DNA from: Thermosynechococcus sichuanensis E542
Lineage (GTDB): Bacteria > Cyanobacteriota > Cyanobacteriia > Thermosynechococcales > Thermosynechococcaceae
Length of the DNA: 64,000 nt
Reading direction: 5' to 3'
Assembly: GCF_003555505.1 (NCBI RefSeq)
Contig: NZ_CP032152.1
Location: forward strand, 1,426,001 to 1,490,000
Shown piece by piece: positions 55,631-64,000 of the stretch (the stretch's first letter is position 1; each line of letters starts with the position of its first letter). Made by a program: the position numbers and the translations under genes. A model generated the notes under the pieces. That model made no database searches. It was not told where the DNA came from and was given only the letters and a program-made list of their open reading frames with translations.

Positions 55631-57778
55631 CTAGAAAACTGCGCTACTGCGGGCGGCTTCGGCCTCGTCGGGATGAATCCCTAGGCGGGTGAGGTTAATG
55701 CGGCCTTTGCTGTCCACCTCACGGATTTTGACAACAATTTCATCGCCAATTTTCACTTCGTCCTCGACTTTGCCGACGCGATACTCCGCCAACTGGGAAA
55801 TGTGGATCATCCCCTCTTTGCCGGGGAGAAACTCGACAAAGGCACCAATGGGAATAATCCGCGTCACCCTGCCTAGATAGACATCACCGGCGTTGAGCTT
55901 TCGCGTGAGACCCTCAATGGCAGCGCGTGCCTGCTTGGCATTGGTTTCATTGGGGGCGGTAATGGTGACCAGACCCTCTTCGCTAATGTCCACTTTGACG
56001 TTGTATTGCTCAGAGATACCGCGCACGGTTTTACCCCCTGGCCCAATGACAAGGCCAATCATATCGGGGGGAATTTGCAACGTCAGCAGCCGTGGCGCAC
56101 TGGGGGGTAGTTGTGGACGGGGTTTGTCGAGCACCGCCAGCATTTTCTCAAGGATATGGAGCCGTGCCGGACGGGCCTGTTCGATCGCCTGCTTGATCAC
56201 GGCAACGGGCAAGCCAGTAATTTTCATATCCATTTGCAGGGCAGTGATGCCGCTATCGGTGCCAGCCACCTTGAAGTCCATGTCGCCAAGGAAATCTTCA
56301 ATCCCCTGAATGTCGGTGAGGATGCGCACCTCATTGCCCTCCTTGATCAGACCCATGGCCGCACCACTGACGGGCTTGCGGATTGGTACCCCCGCATCCA
56401 TCAACGAGAGGGTGGAGCCACAGACAGATCCCATGGACGTAGAACCATCGGAAGAAAGCACCTCCGACACCACGCGGATCACGTAGGGAAACTCCTCTTT
56501 GGGGGGAATCACCGGTTCAAGGGCGCGCTCCGCAAGGGCACCATGGCCAATTTCGCGCCGCCCGGGCGATCGCAGGGGTTTGACTTCACCCACAGAGTAG
56601 GGAGGAAAGTTGTAGTGGTGCAGATACCGCTTGCTGTCCTCGGGATGCAGGTCATCAAGGGCTTGGGCATCGGCAGGAGAACCGAGGGTAGTGACAGACA
56701 TGACCTGTGTCAAGCCGCGATTAAAGAGGGCACTGCCGTGAACCCGCTCTGGTAGAACCCCCACCTCACACCAAATGGGTCGCACTTCATCGAGACGGCG
56801 GCCATCCACTCGCACCCCCTCCTCAATGATTTGCTGCCGCATGAGTTTTTTCGTCACGGCCTTAAAGAGCGTGGGCAGGGCTTTGGGGTTTTCCGCCGCC
56901 GCCACCGCCACTGGGTGATCCTCGGGCAGGGCTGCAATGTCTTGGGCGATCGCCCCTTGCACCTCATCGAGGGCAGCATCGCGAACATTTTTGTCCTTTT
57001 CAAAGCGTTTGAGAATGGCTTTGACCGGTTCAACGGCGCGATCGTAGATGAAGTTTTCCAACGTGGGGTCGATCGCGGGCGGTTCAGCTTTGACAATGTC
57101 AATGCCCAGTTCCTTAAGGAGATCCCGCTGCGCTTGAATCAGGTCTTGGATCACCTCATAGCCAAAGTCAATGGCCTCAATCATGTCGGCTTCGGGCAGT
57201 TCATTGGCACCAGCTTCCACCATCACCACACCATCGGGAGAACCGGCCACGACTAGATCTAAGCCACCGCGCTCAATTTCTTTGTACGTCGGGTTGATAA
57301 CAAATTCATCCCCCACGAGACCCACCCGCACCGCCGCCATTGGACCATTAAAGGGAATTTGCGCCAAGAGAACGGCGATCGAGGCGCCCGTTACTGCCAA
57401 GACATCGGGGGGAACATTTTCATCGAGGGAGACCGTCGTTGCCACTACTTGCAGATCATCCCGCAACCATTGGGGAAAGAGGGGGCGCAGCGGTCGATCA
57501 ATCAGACGACCAATGAGAATGGCTTTTTCGGGGGGACGACCCTCACGCCGTAAAAAACCGCCGGGAATTCGCCCAGCAGCATAGAGGCGCTCTTCGTAAT
57601 CCACCACAAGGGGTAAAAAATCAATGCCTTCGCGCGGGGCGGCACGATTCGCCGTCACCAGTACAGCCGTTTCCCCTGAACTAATGAGAATGGAACCGGC
57701 GGCTTGGGGGGCAAATTTTTGCAATACTACCTTAATATCCCGACCATCTAGGGGGATAATCTTTTCTAGACCCTTCAT
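55631..57778 (-). CDS. pnp: polyribonucleotide nucleotidyltransferase
   Basis: 715 residues with two RNase PH domains (about 1-220 and 300-540; [40 protein letters not shown]), a KH domain ([14 protein letters not shown]) and an S1 domain at the C-terminus ([20 protein letters not shown]). It degrades and adds tails to RNA and is the main 3' exonuclease of cyanobacterial mRNA. Followed 3 bp later by glyS. Confidence 0.97.
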   Translation of the reverse strand: MKGLEKIIPLDGRDIKVVLQKFAPQAAGSILISSGETAVLVTANRAAPREGIDFLPLVVDYEERLYAAGRIPGGFLRREGRPPEKAILIGRLIDRPLRPLFPQWLRDDLQVVATTVSLDENVPPDVLAVTGASIAVLLAQIPFNGPMAAVRVGLVGDEFVINPTYKEIERGGLDLVVAGSPDGVVMVEAGANELPEADMIEAIDFGYEVIQDLIQAQRDLLKELGIDIVKAEPPAIDPTLENFIYDRAVEPVKAILKRFEKDKNVRDAALDEVQGAIAQDIAALPEDHPVAVAAAENPKALPTLFKAVTKKLMRQQIIEEGVRVDGRRLDEVRPIWCEVGVLPERVHGSALFNRGLTQVMSVTTLGSPADAQALDDLHPEDSKRYLHHYNFPPYSVGEVKPLRSPGRREIGHGALAERALEPVIPPKEEFPYVIRVVSEVLSSDGSTSMGSVCGSTLSLMDAGVPIRKPVSGAAMGLIKEGNEVRILTDIQGIEDFLGDMDFKVAGTDSGITALQMDMKITGLPVAVIKQAIEQARPARLHILEKMLAVLDKPRPQLPPSAPRLLTLQIPPDMIGLVIGPGGKTVRGISEQYNVKVDISEEGLVTITAPNETNAKQARAAIEGLTRKLNAGDVYLGRVTRIIPIGAFVEFLPGKEGMIHISQLAEYRVGKVEDEVKIGDEIVVKIREVDSKGRINLTRLGIHPDEAEAARSSAVF

Positions 57779-57848
57779 TTGCGTTCTATTTTGTCCTTCT
57801 TCCTATTTCTTTCTCTCTACTAGGATAGCCGCTTCTGCCACTCATCCG

Positions 57849-58874
57849 CTAAAGTTCAAGGATCAGCCGTGTGCCCCTGAGAACCGCAAGACTGGGGGTA
57901 GCGACCCAACTTTGTGTTAATAAAATTTGTATTAGTTCTGCCGATCGCTGGCTGCTGGTGCTGTCCTGTAACCCCAAGTAGAAACTGGCGGAGTGGTGGC
58001 TATCTTGCCCCAAAACTTTGAGCAGATCATCGGCGTAGTGAACGGCTTTTTCCATCTGGGTTTGCAAGTTCGTCCATAAATCCACATTGCGGAGATTGCT
58101 CAGGGTTTCGGCCACCACATCTTGACGGTGTTGAATTAGAATAGTTTGTGGTTGTAGCTCCGGCGGTAAATCGGCAAAGAAAATGGCCGGGCCATAGCCA
58201 ATGAGATGAACCGTCTCCATCCATTTCGTCTGGGGCAGCAGCAATTGCCGCACAATGTGGCAAGCAAGAGCAGTGATAATTAACCCTTGGCTATGGGCGA
58301 CAAGGTACAATTCAGCCCCCGCTTGTAGCCCCTTGATGATTTCATAGGCCAACCGCAGGGTGGGGCGGGGCGCGCCCGCTGGAAAGACACCGTAGAGATA
58401 CTGGGTAAAATCTCCCCAAGCCAATTTTTGCAAGAATGATAGGTCAAGGAGTTTCGTTAAGTCAGCGGTGCTGTTGATATCGAGGGGGCGCTGTTGCAAT
58501 TCGCTGGGTTGGGCGATCGCCAGAATATCGGCATCATCAGCAAGCTCTTTGCTCACCAGTTGGCCAAGGAGTTTGGCATACCCATAGCGGCGATCCTTGC
58601 TGGGGTCTGGGGCTGGCGTCTGGGGCCAAAAGTGGTAGAGTTCTGCCTTACCGAGGAAACTTTCCAAGAGATCTGCTTGAAAGCCATGGGTCTGATTGTG
58701 AATGCCGCGAATTTCCAAAGGGTGAGTGGCTGTGAGTTTGGCAAGCTGGTTCAAATCCCGCCGTTGCTTGGCAGCATCGCTACCTATCCCATTGACATGG
58801 AGTAACCGCCGTCGTAGAGGCGCACTCAGGGGGTTTTGCGGCAAAAGAATTGTACCGTCTAAAGTAGAGGTCAT
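57849..58874 (-). CDS. alpha/beta-hydrolase-like protein (lipase-type elbow)
   Basis: 341 residues, no signal peptide. A nucleophile elbow VAHSQGLIITAL (Ser in AHSQG) and the N-terminal VNGIGSDAAKQR loop fit an alpha/beta-hydrolase fold. Family and substrate unknown; possibly cyanobacteria-specific. It is upstream of pnp by 70 bp on the same strand. Confidence 0.6.
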   Translation of the reverse strand: MTSTLDGTILLPQNPLSAPLRRRLLHVNGIGSDAAKQRRDLNQLAKLTATHPLEIRGIHNQTHGFQADLLESFLGKAELYHFWPQTPAPDPSKDRRYGYAKLLGQLVSKELADDADILAIAQPSELQQRPLDINSTADLTKLLDLSFLQKLAWGDFTQYLYGVFPAGAPRPTLRLAYEIIKGLQAGAELYLVAHSQGLIITALACHIVRQLLLPQTKWMETVHLIGYGPAIFFADLPPELQPQTILIQHRQDVVAETLSNLRNVDLWTNLQTQMEKAVHYADDLLKVLGQDSHHSASFYLGLQDSTSSQRSAELIQILLTQSWVATPSLAVLRGTRLILEL

Positions 58875-58983
58875 AGGAGATTCAAAAATTCTAATGAGAG
58901 ACTTTGGTGAAGGGCAATAAAAAGCGGCTAAGTTGTGATCATCGTCACAGTCATTCTAACGGCGGATAGGTCATACTAAAAAG

Positions 58984-59064
58984 TGACTCAGTACTATCCG
59001 AGTCATCAACAGGGAACACACAACGAGCCGACAGACTGTAAGTAAGTTTGTCGGTTTTTTTTTT
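58984..59064 (+). ncRNA. candidate small RNA or leader attenuator with two hairpins
   Basis: Hairpin 1: TGACTC (58984-58989) with GAGTCA (59000-59005). Hairpin 2: CCGACAGACT (59028-59037) with AGTTTGTCGG (59045-59054), ten pairs including one G-U wobble, 7-nt loop. Ten T residues (59055-59064) follow directly, so hairpin 2 is a strong intrinsic terminator. It ends 12 bp before the ATG of the RHH gene. The upstream gene is divergent, so this terminator belongs either to a short unannotated RNA or to a leader that attenuates the RHH gene. Confidence 0.55.
59028..59064 (+). terminator. intrinsic terminator before the RHH gene
   Basis: Ten-pair stem with a run of ten T immediately 3', the best-formed terminator in the window. 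It lies between a divergent gene pair, so no annotated plus-strand gene ends here. Confidence 0.8.
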
Positions 59065-59076
59065 AGAATTTCCGGC

Positions 59077-59466
59077 ATGCCCCCCAAAAAGATCACGGTT
59101 CGTTTAGATCCTGAACTCTATGGCCAACTCCAACGCTGGCAAGTGCAGCAGGGGTGCGGTTCCCTCGGTGAAGCAATTCGTAAAATTTTGCAACAATCTC
59201 TTCAGCCGCGGGAGATGGTCTGTCCAACGGTCTTGCAGCGCTTGAGTGCCCTAGAACAGCAAGTGGCAGCCCTTGAACGCCAACTGTGCCCGCCTCAACC
59301 GACTATCGAAACGCTGACGATTGCGGAGCTAGAGCGGCTGAACCGCCGACAACTGGTGGCCTTAGCGCGGGACTTGGGCATCTATAGCTATAAGTTGAAT
59401 AATCCAGCGTTGCGGCAAGCGATTTGGGCAGCCAAACAAGCAATCGATGGGCAGGAGCGACAATGA
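59077..59466 (+). CDS. ribbon-helix-helix-like protein with C-terminal helical domain
   Basis: 129 residues. N-terminal MPPKKITVRLDPELYGQLQR and GSLGEAIRKILQQSL fit a ribbon-helix-helix DNA-binding fold. A leucine-rich coiled coil follows (LQRLSALEQQVAALERQL), then a helical segment NRRQLVALARDLGIYSY that resembles Rho-N-like motifs. Probably a regulator. An intrinsic terminator just upstream suggests attenuation. menA starts 33 bp downstream. Confidence 0.7.
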   Translation: MPPKKITVRLDPELYGQLQRWQVQQGCGSLGEAIRKILQQSLQPREMVCPTVLQRLSALEQQVAALERQLCPPQPTIETLTIAELERLNRRQLVALARDLGIYSYKLNNPALRQAIWAAKQAIDGQERQ

Positions 59467-59499
59467 TATGCTGACGAAGGTGACTCAAGTATAGGTGAG

Positions 59500-60396
59500 A
59501 TGGCTAGTCCGTCAGAATCGATAGATCGCTCCCGTTTGTGGTGGGCGGCAATTAAACTTCCCATGTACAGTGTGGCGGTGATGCCCATTTGGTTGGGCAC
59601 GGCAGTGGCGATCGCCGAGACGGGCAAGGTGCACTGGTGGTCTTTTGGGTTGTTTCTGACAGCGGCAGTGCTGATTTTGGTTTGGTTGAATCTCAGTAAT
59701 GATGTGTTTGATGCCGAGACAGGGATCGATCGCCACAAGTACCATTCGGTCGTCAATCTCACAGGCAAAAAGGAACTGATCTTTTGGCTGAGCAACGTCT
59801 GCTTACTTTTGGGGCTACTGGGGATTGTAGCCATTAGTTGGTTGCAACAGGATGCAACGGTTTTAGGGTTAGTATTGCTCTGCTGTGCCCTCGGCTACAG
59901 CTACCAAGGCCCGCCCTTTCGCTTGGGCTATTTGGGCTTGGGGGAGCCGATTTGTTTTATCTGCTTTGGACCGTTGGCGATCGCTGCCGCCTACTATAGC
60001 CAAGTACAAACCTTTAGCCCCAGTATTTGGCCGGTGGCTATCCTCAATGGTCTGACGACAACGCTGATTCTCTTTTGCTCTCACTTTCACCAAGTGGCGG
60101 ATGATCTAGCGGCCGGCAAACGTTCCCCAGTTGTGCGCCTAGGGACAGCTCGCAGTGCCCAATTAGTCTATGGTGCCTGTGGTCTTTTTTATGGGGTGTT
60201 GCTGGCCAGTGTCGCTTGGGAAATCCTGCCGTGGCCAACACTGCTGGCGTTGAGTTCACTGCCTTGGGCGATTTATTTGTGCCAGCGGATGGCGCAATTT
60301 CACAGTGTGCCTGAGCAGATTAAGAACTCGAAGTTTATTGCCGTGCAACTGCATTTTTGGAGTAGCTTGCTCTTGGGAGTGGGCTACTTGCTTTGA
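59500..60396 (+). CDS. menA: 1,4-dihydroxy-2-naphthoate phytyltransferase (phylloquinone pathway)
   Basis: 298 residues with about nine membrane helices, UbiA superfamily. The metal-diphosphate motif is NLSNDVFDAETG and the second Asp-rich motif is HFHQVADDLAAGKRSP. Cyanobacterial MenA adds the phytyl tail to make phylloquinone for photosystem I. The 3' end overlaps the convergent small gene by 13 bp. Confidence 0.93.
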   Translation: MASPSESIDRSRLWWAAIKLPMYSVAVMPIWLGTAVAIAETGKVHWWSFGLFLTAAVLILVWLNLSNDVFDAETGIDRHKYHSVVNLTGKKELIFWLSNVCLLLGLLGIVAISWLQQDATVLGLVLLCCALGYSYQGPPFRLGYLGLGEPICFICFGPLAIAAAYYSQVQTFSPSIWPVAILNGLTTTLILFCSHFHQVADDLAAGKRSPVVRLGTARSAQLVYGACGLFYGVLLASVAWEILPWPTLLALSSLPWAIYLCQRMAQFHSVPEQIKNSKFIAVQLHFWSSLLLGVGYLL

Positions 60397-60668
60397 GATG
60401 GAGGGCGATCGCGATTCAGCGACCACTGGTACTCGACACTGCCACCTGCCAATTGCCATTCCTCCTCAAACTGCTTTTGCAGCCGCAGGGCTTTGCGCAG
60501 ATGAATGACCGCACTGTGGAGCTGTTGATAGCCACTGGAGTTGGGGGGAAGAGCAGGTAAGGAGACCTGTTCTAAAATTTGCAACACTAGCTCGTAATGA
60601 ATATGGGCAGGAACAGGAACCTCACCGGGGGGGGCAGAAGAAAGAGTCACCAGAGCAGACACCTCCAA
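60384..60668 (-). CDS. small cyanobacterial protein, DUF5340-like
   Basis: 94 residues, mostly helical: PAHIHYELVLQILEQVSLPA and HSAVIHLRKALRLQKQFEEE. I recall a cyanobacterial DUF5340 family of this kind, but am not certain. Function unknown. It begins 25 bp after the GNAT gene on the same strand. Confidence 0.6.
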   Translation of the reverse strand: MEVSALVTLSSAPPGEVPVPAHIHYELVLQILEQVSLPALPPNSSGYQQLHSAVIHLRKALRLQKQFEEEWQLAGGSVEYQWSLNRDRPPSQSK

Positions 60669-60693
60669 GGAACGACATTTAGATTCAGAATTT

Positions 60694-61308
60694 CTAACGA
60701 CGGCGGGGACGGCGATAGGTCAATCGCTCGGAGCGATCGCGCTCGTAGGCAATGAGCCGGCCATAGATTTCATGCTTGGTTAAGTTTAACGAAAAAAAGA
60801 CATGTCGCCGAGGATTGCCAAAGCCCTTACGGGTAAAAAACTTCACGGCGGGAGTATTAGCAGGGTCAGTGTCCACCAGCATAAACCGTGCACCCTCTTC
60901 AATCATGCGTTCAATGAGCTTATCCACCAGCTTGTCGGCAATGCCCCGCCGTTGATACTGCGGATGTACCCCCAGCCAGTTAATGTAGCCATAGACCCAA
61001 GGGGCTTTGCTAATAATTGTGCCTAGGATAAACCCTGCCACTTGCGAGTCAGCTTCGGCCACCAGACAGTATTCTGGATCGGTGTTGTAGAAACCAATGA
61101 CCTCCCACTCATCCCAGATGCGATAAAGCGAGGGGTATAGATCACTGGTGAAAAGTTCCTCGCCAAGGTGAAATACAGGGGCAATGTCATCAATGCCCAT
61201 CTCGCGAATAATGATGTTGGTGGGTTCAGAGCGCTCTTCTTCTTTGGCGGGAACGATGTCTAAATCAACTAAATTGTGGTCAATGGGATCATCGGTGTGC
61301 AAAGACAT
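60694..61308 (-). CDS. GNAT-family N-acetyltransferase
   Basis: 204 residues. The acetyl-CoA loop is in VHPQYQRRGIADKLVDKLIE and the following ARFMLVDTDPANTPAVKFFT block completes the GNAT core (about 35-175). A basic tail (SERLTYRRPRRR) follows. Substrate unknown. Upstream of the DUF5340-like gene by 25 bp. Confidence 0.88.
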   Translation of the reverse strand: MSLHTDDPIDHNLVDLDIVPAKEEERSEPTNIIIREMGIDDIAPVFHLGEELFTSDLYPSLYRIWDEWEVIGFYNTDPEYCLVAEADSQVAGFILGTIISKAPWVYGYINWLGVHPQYQRRGIADKLVDKLIERMIEEGARFMLVDTDPANTPAVKFFTRKGFGNPRRHVFFSLNLTKHEIYGRLIAYERDRSERLTYRRPRRR

Positions 61309-61371
61309 ACAAGCGTGTGTAGCGAGCTATTTCTAGCTTAGCCTATGTCCAGCGGGGTTACTGAGTGAACC

Positions 61372-62028
61372 TTAGCGCACTTCCACAACCGCCTCTAGGG
61401 GATAGCGCACCTTGGGCAAAGTCGCGTAGTTGTCATCGGCCGCACGATAGCCCGCCGCACACAGAACGACTGCATGATAGCCCTGGGCAGGTAGATCGAG
61501 AATACGATCATATTCCTGCGGCAGAAAGCCCTCCATCGGGCAGGTGTCAATGCCCAGCAGAGCCGCCGTCACCATAAACTGCCCCAAAGCAATATAGACT
61601 TGGCGGGCTGACCATTCATCAACATTGAGGGGGTAGGGGGGTGACTGCAAAAAGCCCTTAACCAAATCCCCGTATTTTTGCAGATTTTCTACTGCGGTTT
61701 GCTGGACTTCCGCTTGCCGCGCAAGGTAGCGATCGACATCCGTAGCATTGAGATTAGTTTTAATGGCAAACACCACTAAGTGGGAAGCATCCACCACCTG
61801 CCGCTGATTCCAAGTGTGGGGGAGCAGGGCTTGGCGCAGCTCAGGCGTCTCGATGACGTAAAACTTCCATGGTTGCAGACCAAAGGAAGAAGGAGCTAGT
61901 ACTAGACTTTGTAGAAGCGTTTGCCATAAATCCGCAGGAATTTTGCGATCGGGGTCAAATTTTTTCGTGGCGTAGCGCCATTGCAGTTGTTGCAAAACCG
62001 TTGTTGGTGAAATCGGCGTTTCAGTCAT
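61372..62028 (-). CDS. nitroreductase-family NAD(P)H oxidoreductase (NfsB/DrgA-like)
   Basis: 218 residues from the ATG at 62028. FMN-binding pattern: RYATKKFDPDRKIP at the N-terminus, LAPSSFGLQPWKFYVIE and a C-terminal CAAGYRAADDNYATLPKVR. Members reduce nitroaromatics and quinones; Synechocystis DrgA is the closest named type I can suggest. Flavin-dependent, cytoplasmic. Confidence 0.88.
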   Translation of the reverse strand: MTETPISPTTVLQQLQWRYATKKFDPDRKIPADLWQTLLQSLVLAPSSFGLQPWKFYVIETPELRQALLPHTWNQRQVVDASHLVVFAIKTNLNATDVDRYLARQAEVQQTAVENLQKYGDLVKGFLQSPPYPLNVDEWSARQVYIALGQFMVTAALLGIDTCPMEGFLPQEYDRILDLPAQGYHAVVLCAAGYRAADDNYATLPKVRYPLEAVVEVR

Positions 62029-62170
62029 TCTGTTCACTGGAGAATTGATGAGAGCGATTACCCACAGGATACGCTACGCGATCGCGAGTACCACTTGCCG
62101 CTGATTTTGACAAACTATTAAAGGTGAGGTCAACCACCCTTCCGTTTTTAGGTTGTAGATCAATTGCCCA

Positions 62171-63988
62171 CTATTGCCACTGAATATTGGCATTCATCGC
62201 AGTCATAGCAGAGGTAAGTTTTTCAATCAGTTCCCTAACGGGGAAGGCGCCGACATCTCCGTCTGCACGGGTGCGGATACTCACGGTCTCGCTTTCGACT
62301 TCCTTGGCACCGATAATGCCCATGACAGGAATTTTCTGAGTTTCGGCGTTGCGAATCTGTTTGCCGAGGCGATCGCCACTGCGATCCACACTGACACGCA
62401 CACCCTGCTCTCGCAGTTGAGCCGCCACACGTTCGGCATAGGGACGTTGCTCATCCCCCACAGGCAACAGGCGCACTTGCTCTGGTGCTAGCCAAAAAGG
62501 GAAATCTCCCGCATACTCCTCAATGAGAATGCCAATGAGCCGCTCCAGCGAGCCAAAGGGAGCACGGTGAATCATCACTGGTCGGCGGCGGGTATTGTCC
62601 TCAGCAACGTATTCCAAATCAAAGCGCTCCGGCAAATTGTAGTCCACCTGAACCGTTCCCAACTGCCACTCGCGCCCAAGGGCATCCTCAAAGATAAAGT
62701 CCAGTTTCGGCCCATAGAAAGCAGCCTCACCAATGCCCAAAAAGTGCTCCATGCCCAACTGTTCCACAGCTCGCTGAATTGCGGACTCAGCCTTTGACCA
62801 AGCCTCATCGGAGCCAATGTACTTGTCGGATTTGGGATCGCGGAAACTTAGCCGTGCCTTGAATTTATTCAACCGCAAACAGCGAAAGACCGAGAGAATC
62901 AGATCAACCACATTCAAAAACTCAACATCCAACTGCTCAGGCGTAACAAAAAGGTGGGAGTCATCCACCGTAAAGCCCCGCACCCGCGTCAAGCCCCCCA
63001 ATTCTCCCGACTGCTCATAGCGATAGACGGTACCAAACTCCGCCAACCGTAGGGGCAAGTCGCGGTAGGAGCGCAACTCGCTTTTATAGATTTGAATGTG
63101 GAAGGGGCAGTTCATGGGCTTGAGGACAAACCCTTGCTCGTGGGCGGCGGCCTCAGTATCTTCCGCCATCAGGGGGAACATATCCTCCTTGTACTTTTGC
63201 CAGTGGCCAGAGGTCTTAAACAGATCCACCCGGGCAATGTGGGGCGTCACCACGGGGAGATAACCGCGCTTGAGTTGCTCCTTCTTAAGAAAGTCCTCCA
63301 AGGTTGAGCGCAGAATCGTTCCCTTGGGTGTCCATAGAGGCAGGCCTGGCCCGACTGGATCTGCAAAGATAAAGAGTCCCAGTTCCTTGCCCAGTTTGCG
63401 GTGATCGCGGCGGAGGGCTTCTTCTTTGCGGCGTTTATATTCCGCCAGTTGTTCTGGAGTTTCCCATGCGGTACCGTAGATGCGCTGAAGTTGGGCTTTG
63501 GTTTCATCGCCGCGCCAGTAGGCACCGGCAACACTTTCAAGGGCGATCGCCTTGGGGTTAATCTCGCCCGTATTTTCAACGTGGGGCCCGGCACAGAGAT
63601 CCCACCACTCATCCCCCAAGTGGTAAATCGTAATTGGCTCCTCGAGGTCTTGGAGAATTTCTAGCTTGTAGGGTTCCCCTAGCTCCCGAATGCGGCGCTC
63701 GGCCTCCTCACGGGTCACTTCCTCGCGGATCACCGGCAACTTGCGCTTAATGATCTTGACCATCTCCTTTTCAATCAGCTTTAGGTCTTTTTCGCTGAAG
63801 GGTTCTGGATGGTCAAAATCGTAATAAAACCCATTCTCAATCCAAGGACCGATCGTCACCTGTGCCTTGGGAAACAGCTTCTGGACTGCCATTGCCAAGA
63901 TATGGGACGTGGTGTGGCGAATACGCTTAAGCCGCTCCGACTCACTGGTTTTGGGGAGGTGGATAGGGGCAGCAGCAGACTCTGGCAT
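62171..63988 (-). CDS. thrS: threonyl-tRNA synthetase
   Basis: 605 residues, class II synthetase. It starts at MPESAAAPIHLPKTSESERL, lacking the N-terminal TGS domain of E. coli ThrS (about 640 residues) but keeping the editing-type domain (HTTSHILAMAVQKLFPKAQV), the catalytic core (KPMNCPFHIQIY, RLAEFGTVYRYEQSGEL) and the anticodon domain. This TGS-less length is what I expect in cyanobacteria. The start is near the window end. Confidence 0.96.
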   Translation of the reverse strand: MPESAAAPIHLPKTSESERLKRIRHTTSHILAMAVQKLFPKAQVTIGPWIENGFYYDFDHPEPFSEKDLKLIEKEMVKIIKRKLPVIREEVTREEAERRIRELGEPYKLEILQDLEEPITIYHLGDEWWDLCAGPHVENTGEINPKAIALESVAGAYWRGDETKAQLQRIYGTAWETPEQLAEYKRRKEEALRRDHRKLGKELGLFIFADPVGPGLPLWTPKGTILRSTLEDFLKKEQLKRGYLPVVTPHIARVDLFKTSGHWQKYKEDMFPLMAEDTEAAAHEQGFVLKPMNCPFHIQIYKSELRSYRDLPLRLAEFGTVYRYEQSGELGGLTRVRGFTVDDSHLFVTPEQLDVEFLNVVDLILSVFRCLRLNKFKARLSFRDPKSDKYIGSDEAWSKAESAIQRAVEQLGMEHFLGIGEAAFYGPKLDFIFEDALGREWQLGTVQVDYNLPERFDLEYVAEDNTRRRPVMIHRAPFGSLERLIGILIEEYAGDFPFWLAPEQVRLLPVGDEQRPYAERVAAQLREQGVRVSVDRSGDRLGKQIRNAETQKIPVMGIIGAKEVESETVSIRTRADGDVGAFPVRELIEKLTSAMTAMNANIQWQ

Positions 63989-64000
63989 AGGGGGTGATGT

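Overview
The window comes from a cyanobacterium, most likely a thermophilic unicellular Thermosynechococcus-type genome (inference). Supporting genes are a BicA-type bicarbonate transporter, a CpcT-type phycobilin lyase, a DnaK3-type chaperone, a photosystem II S4-domain protein, MenA of phylloquinone synthesis, cyanophycin synthetase and cyanophycinase, a cyAbrB regulator and GuaB3. The octamer GCGATCGC (HIP1) recurs throughout. Genes are packed tightly: many neighbours overlap by 4-29 bp, including seven convergent 3'-end overlaps. No rRNA, tRNA, insertion sequence, prophage or convincing CRISPR array was found.

Layout. 1-6.1 kb: 3' part of bicA, then a minus-strand run dnaK3 - dnaJ - acyl-CoA-dehydrogenase-like gene - mpg. 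6.4-8.3 kb: DUF6679-like gene and ribD, facing an unknown gene. 8.9-12.4 kb: M23 peptidase, cobA-hemD fusion, cpcT. 12.4-13.8 kb (minus): rpmI, rplT, lgt. 13.9-16.7 kb: unknown gene, S4-domain gene, YdcF-like gene, facing an alpha/beta-hydrolase-fold gene that lacks the usual nucleophile. 16.8-20.9 kb: phosphate uptake operon pstS-pstC-pstA-pstB behind a clear Pho box. 21.0-24.6 kb: polysaccharide deacetylase and a tandem triplication of Uma2-family genes. 24.8-32.1 kb: cphB, cphA and a 5-oxoprolinase-like gene. 32.1-33.8 kb: cyAbrB gene, a 690-bp unexplained region and a fourth Uma2 gene. 33.9-39.0 kb: sbcC, a vWA protein and a SAM hydrolase. 39.0-42.9 kb: a four-gene minus-strand operon. 43.3-45.7 kb: globin sensor, Roadblock protein, small GTPase, DUF4388 protein. 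45.8-49.4 kb: stomatin-like gene, purS, unknown gene, purQ, Ntn hydrolase. 49.6-50.3 kb: toxin-antitoxin pair. 50.4-58.9 kb: NlpC/P60 peptidase, guaB3, unknown gene, glyS, pnp, lipase-like gene. 59.0-64.0 kb: two-hairpin candidate small RNA or attenuator, RHH-type gene, menA, small DUF5340-like gene, GNAT acetyltransferase, nitroreductase, thrS.

Two systems stand out. The operon at 38991-42874 encodes a HAD phosphatase-UbiA prenyltransferase fusion, a GtrA membrane protein, a DprE1-like oxidase and a DprE2-like reductase. This is the set that makes and handles decaprenyl-phosphoryl-arabinose in mycobacteria, so a polyprenyl-phosphate pentose pathway is predicted here. The cluster at 43272-45735 joins a haem globin sensor to a Roadblock/MglA-like GTPase pair and a DUF4388 protein, suggesting a gas- or redox-responsive GTPase switch. 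Both functions are inferred from homology and gene order.
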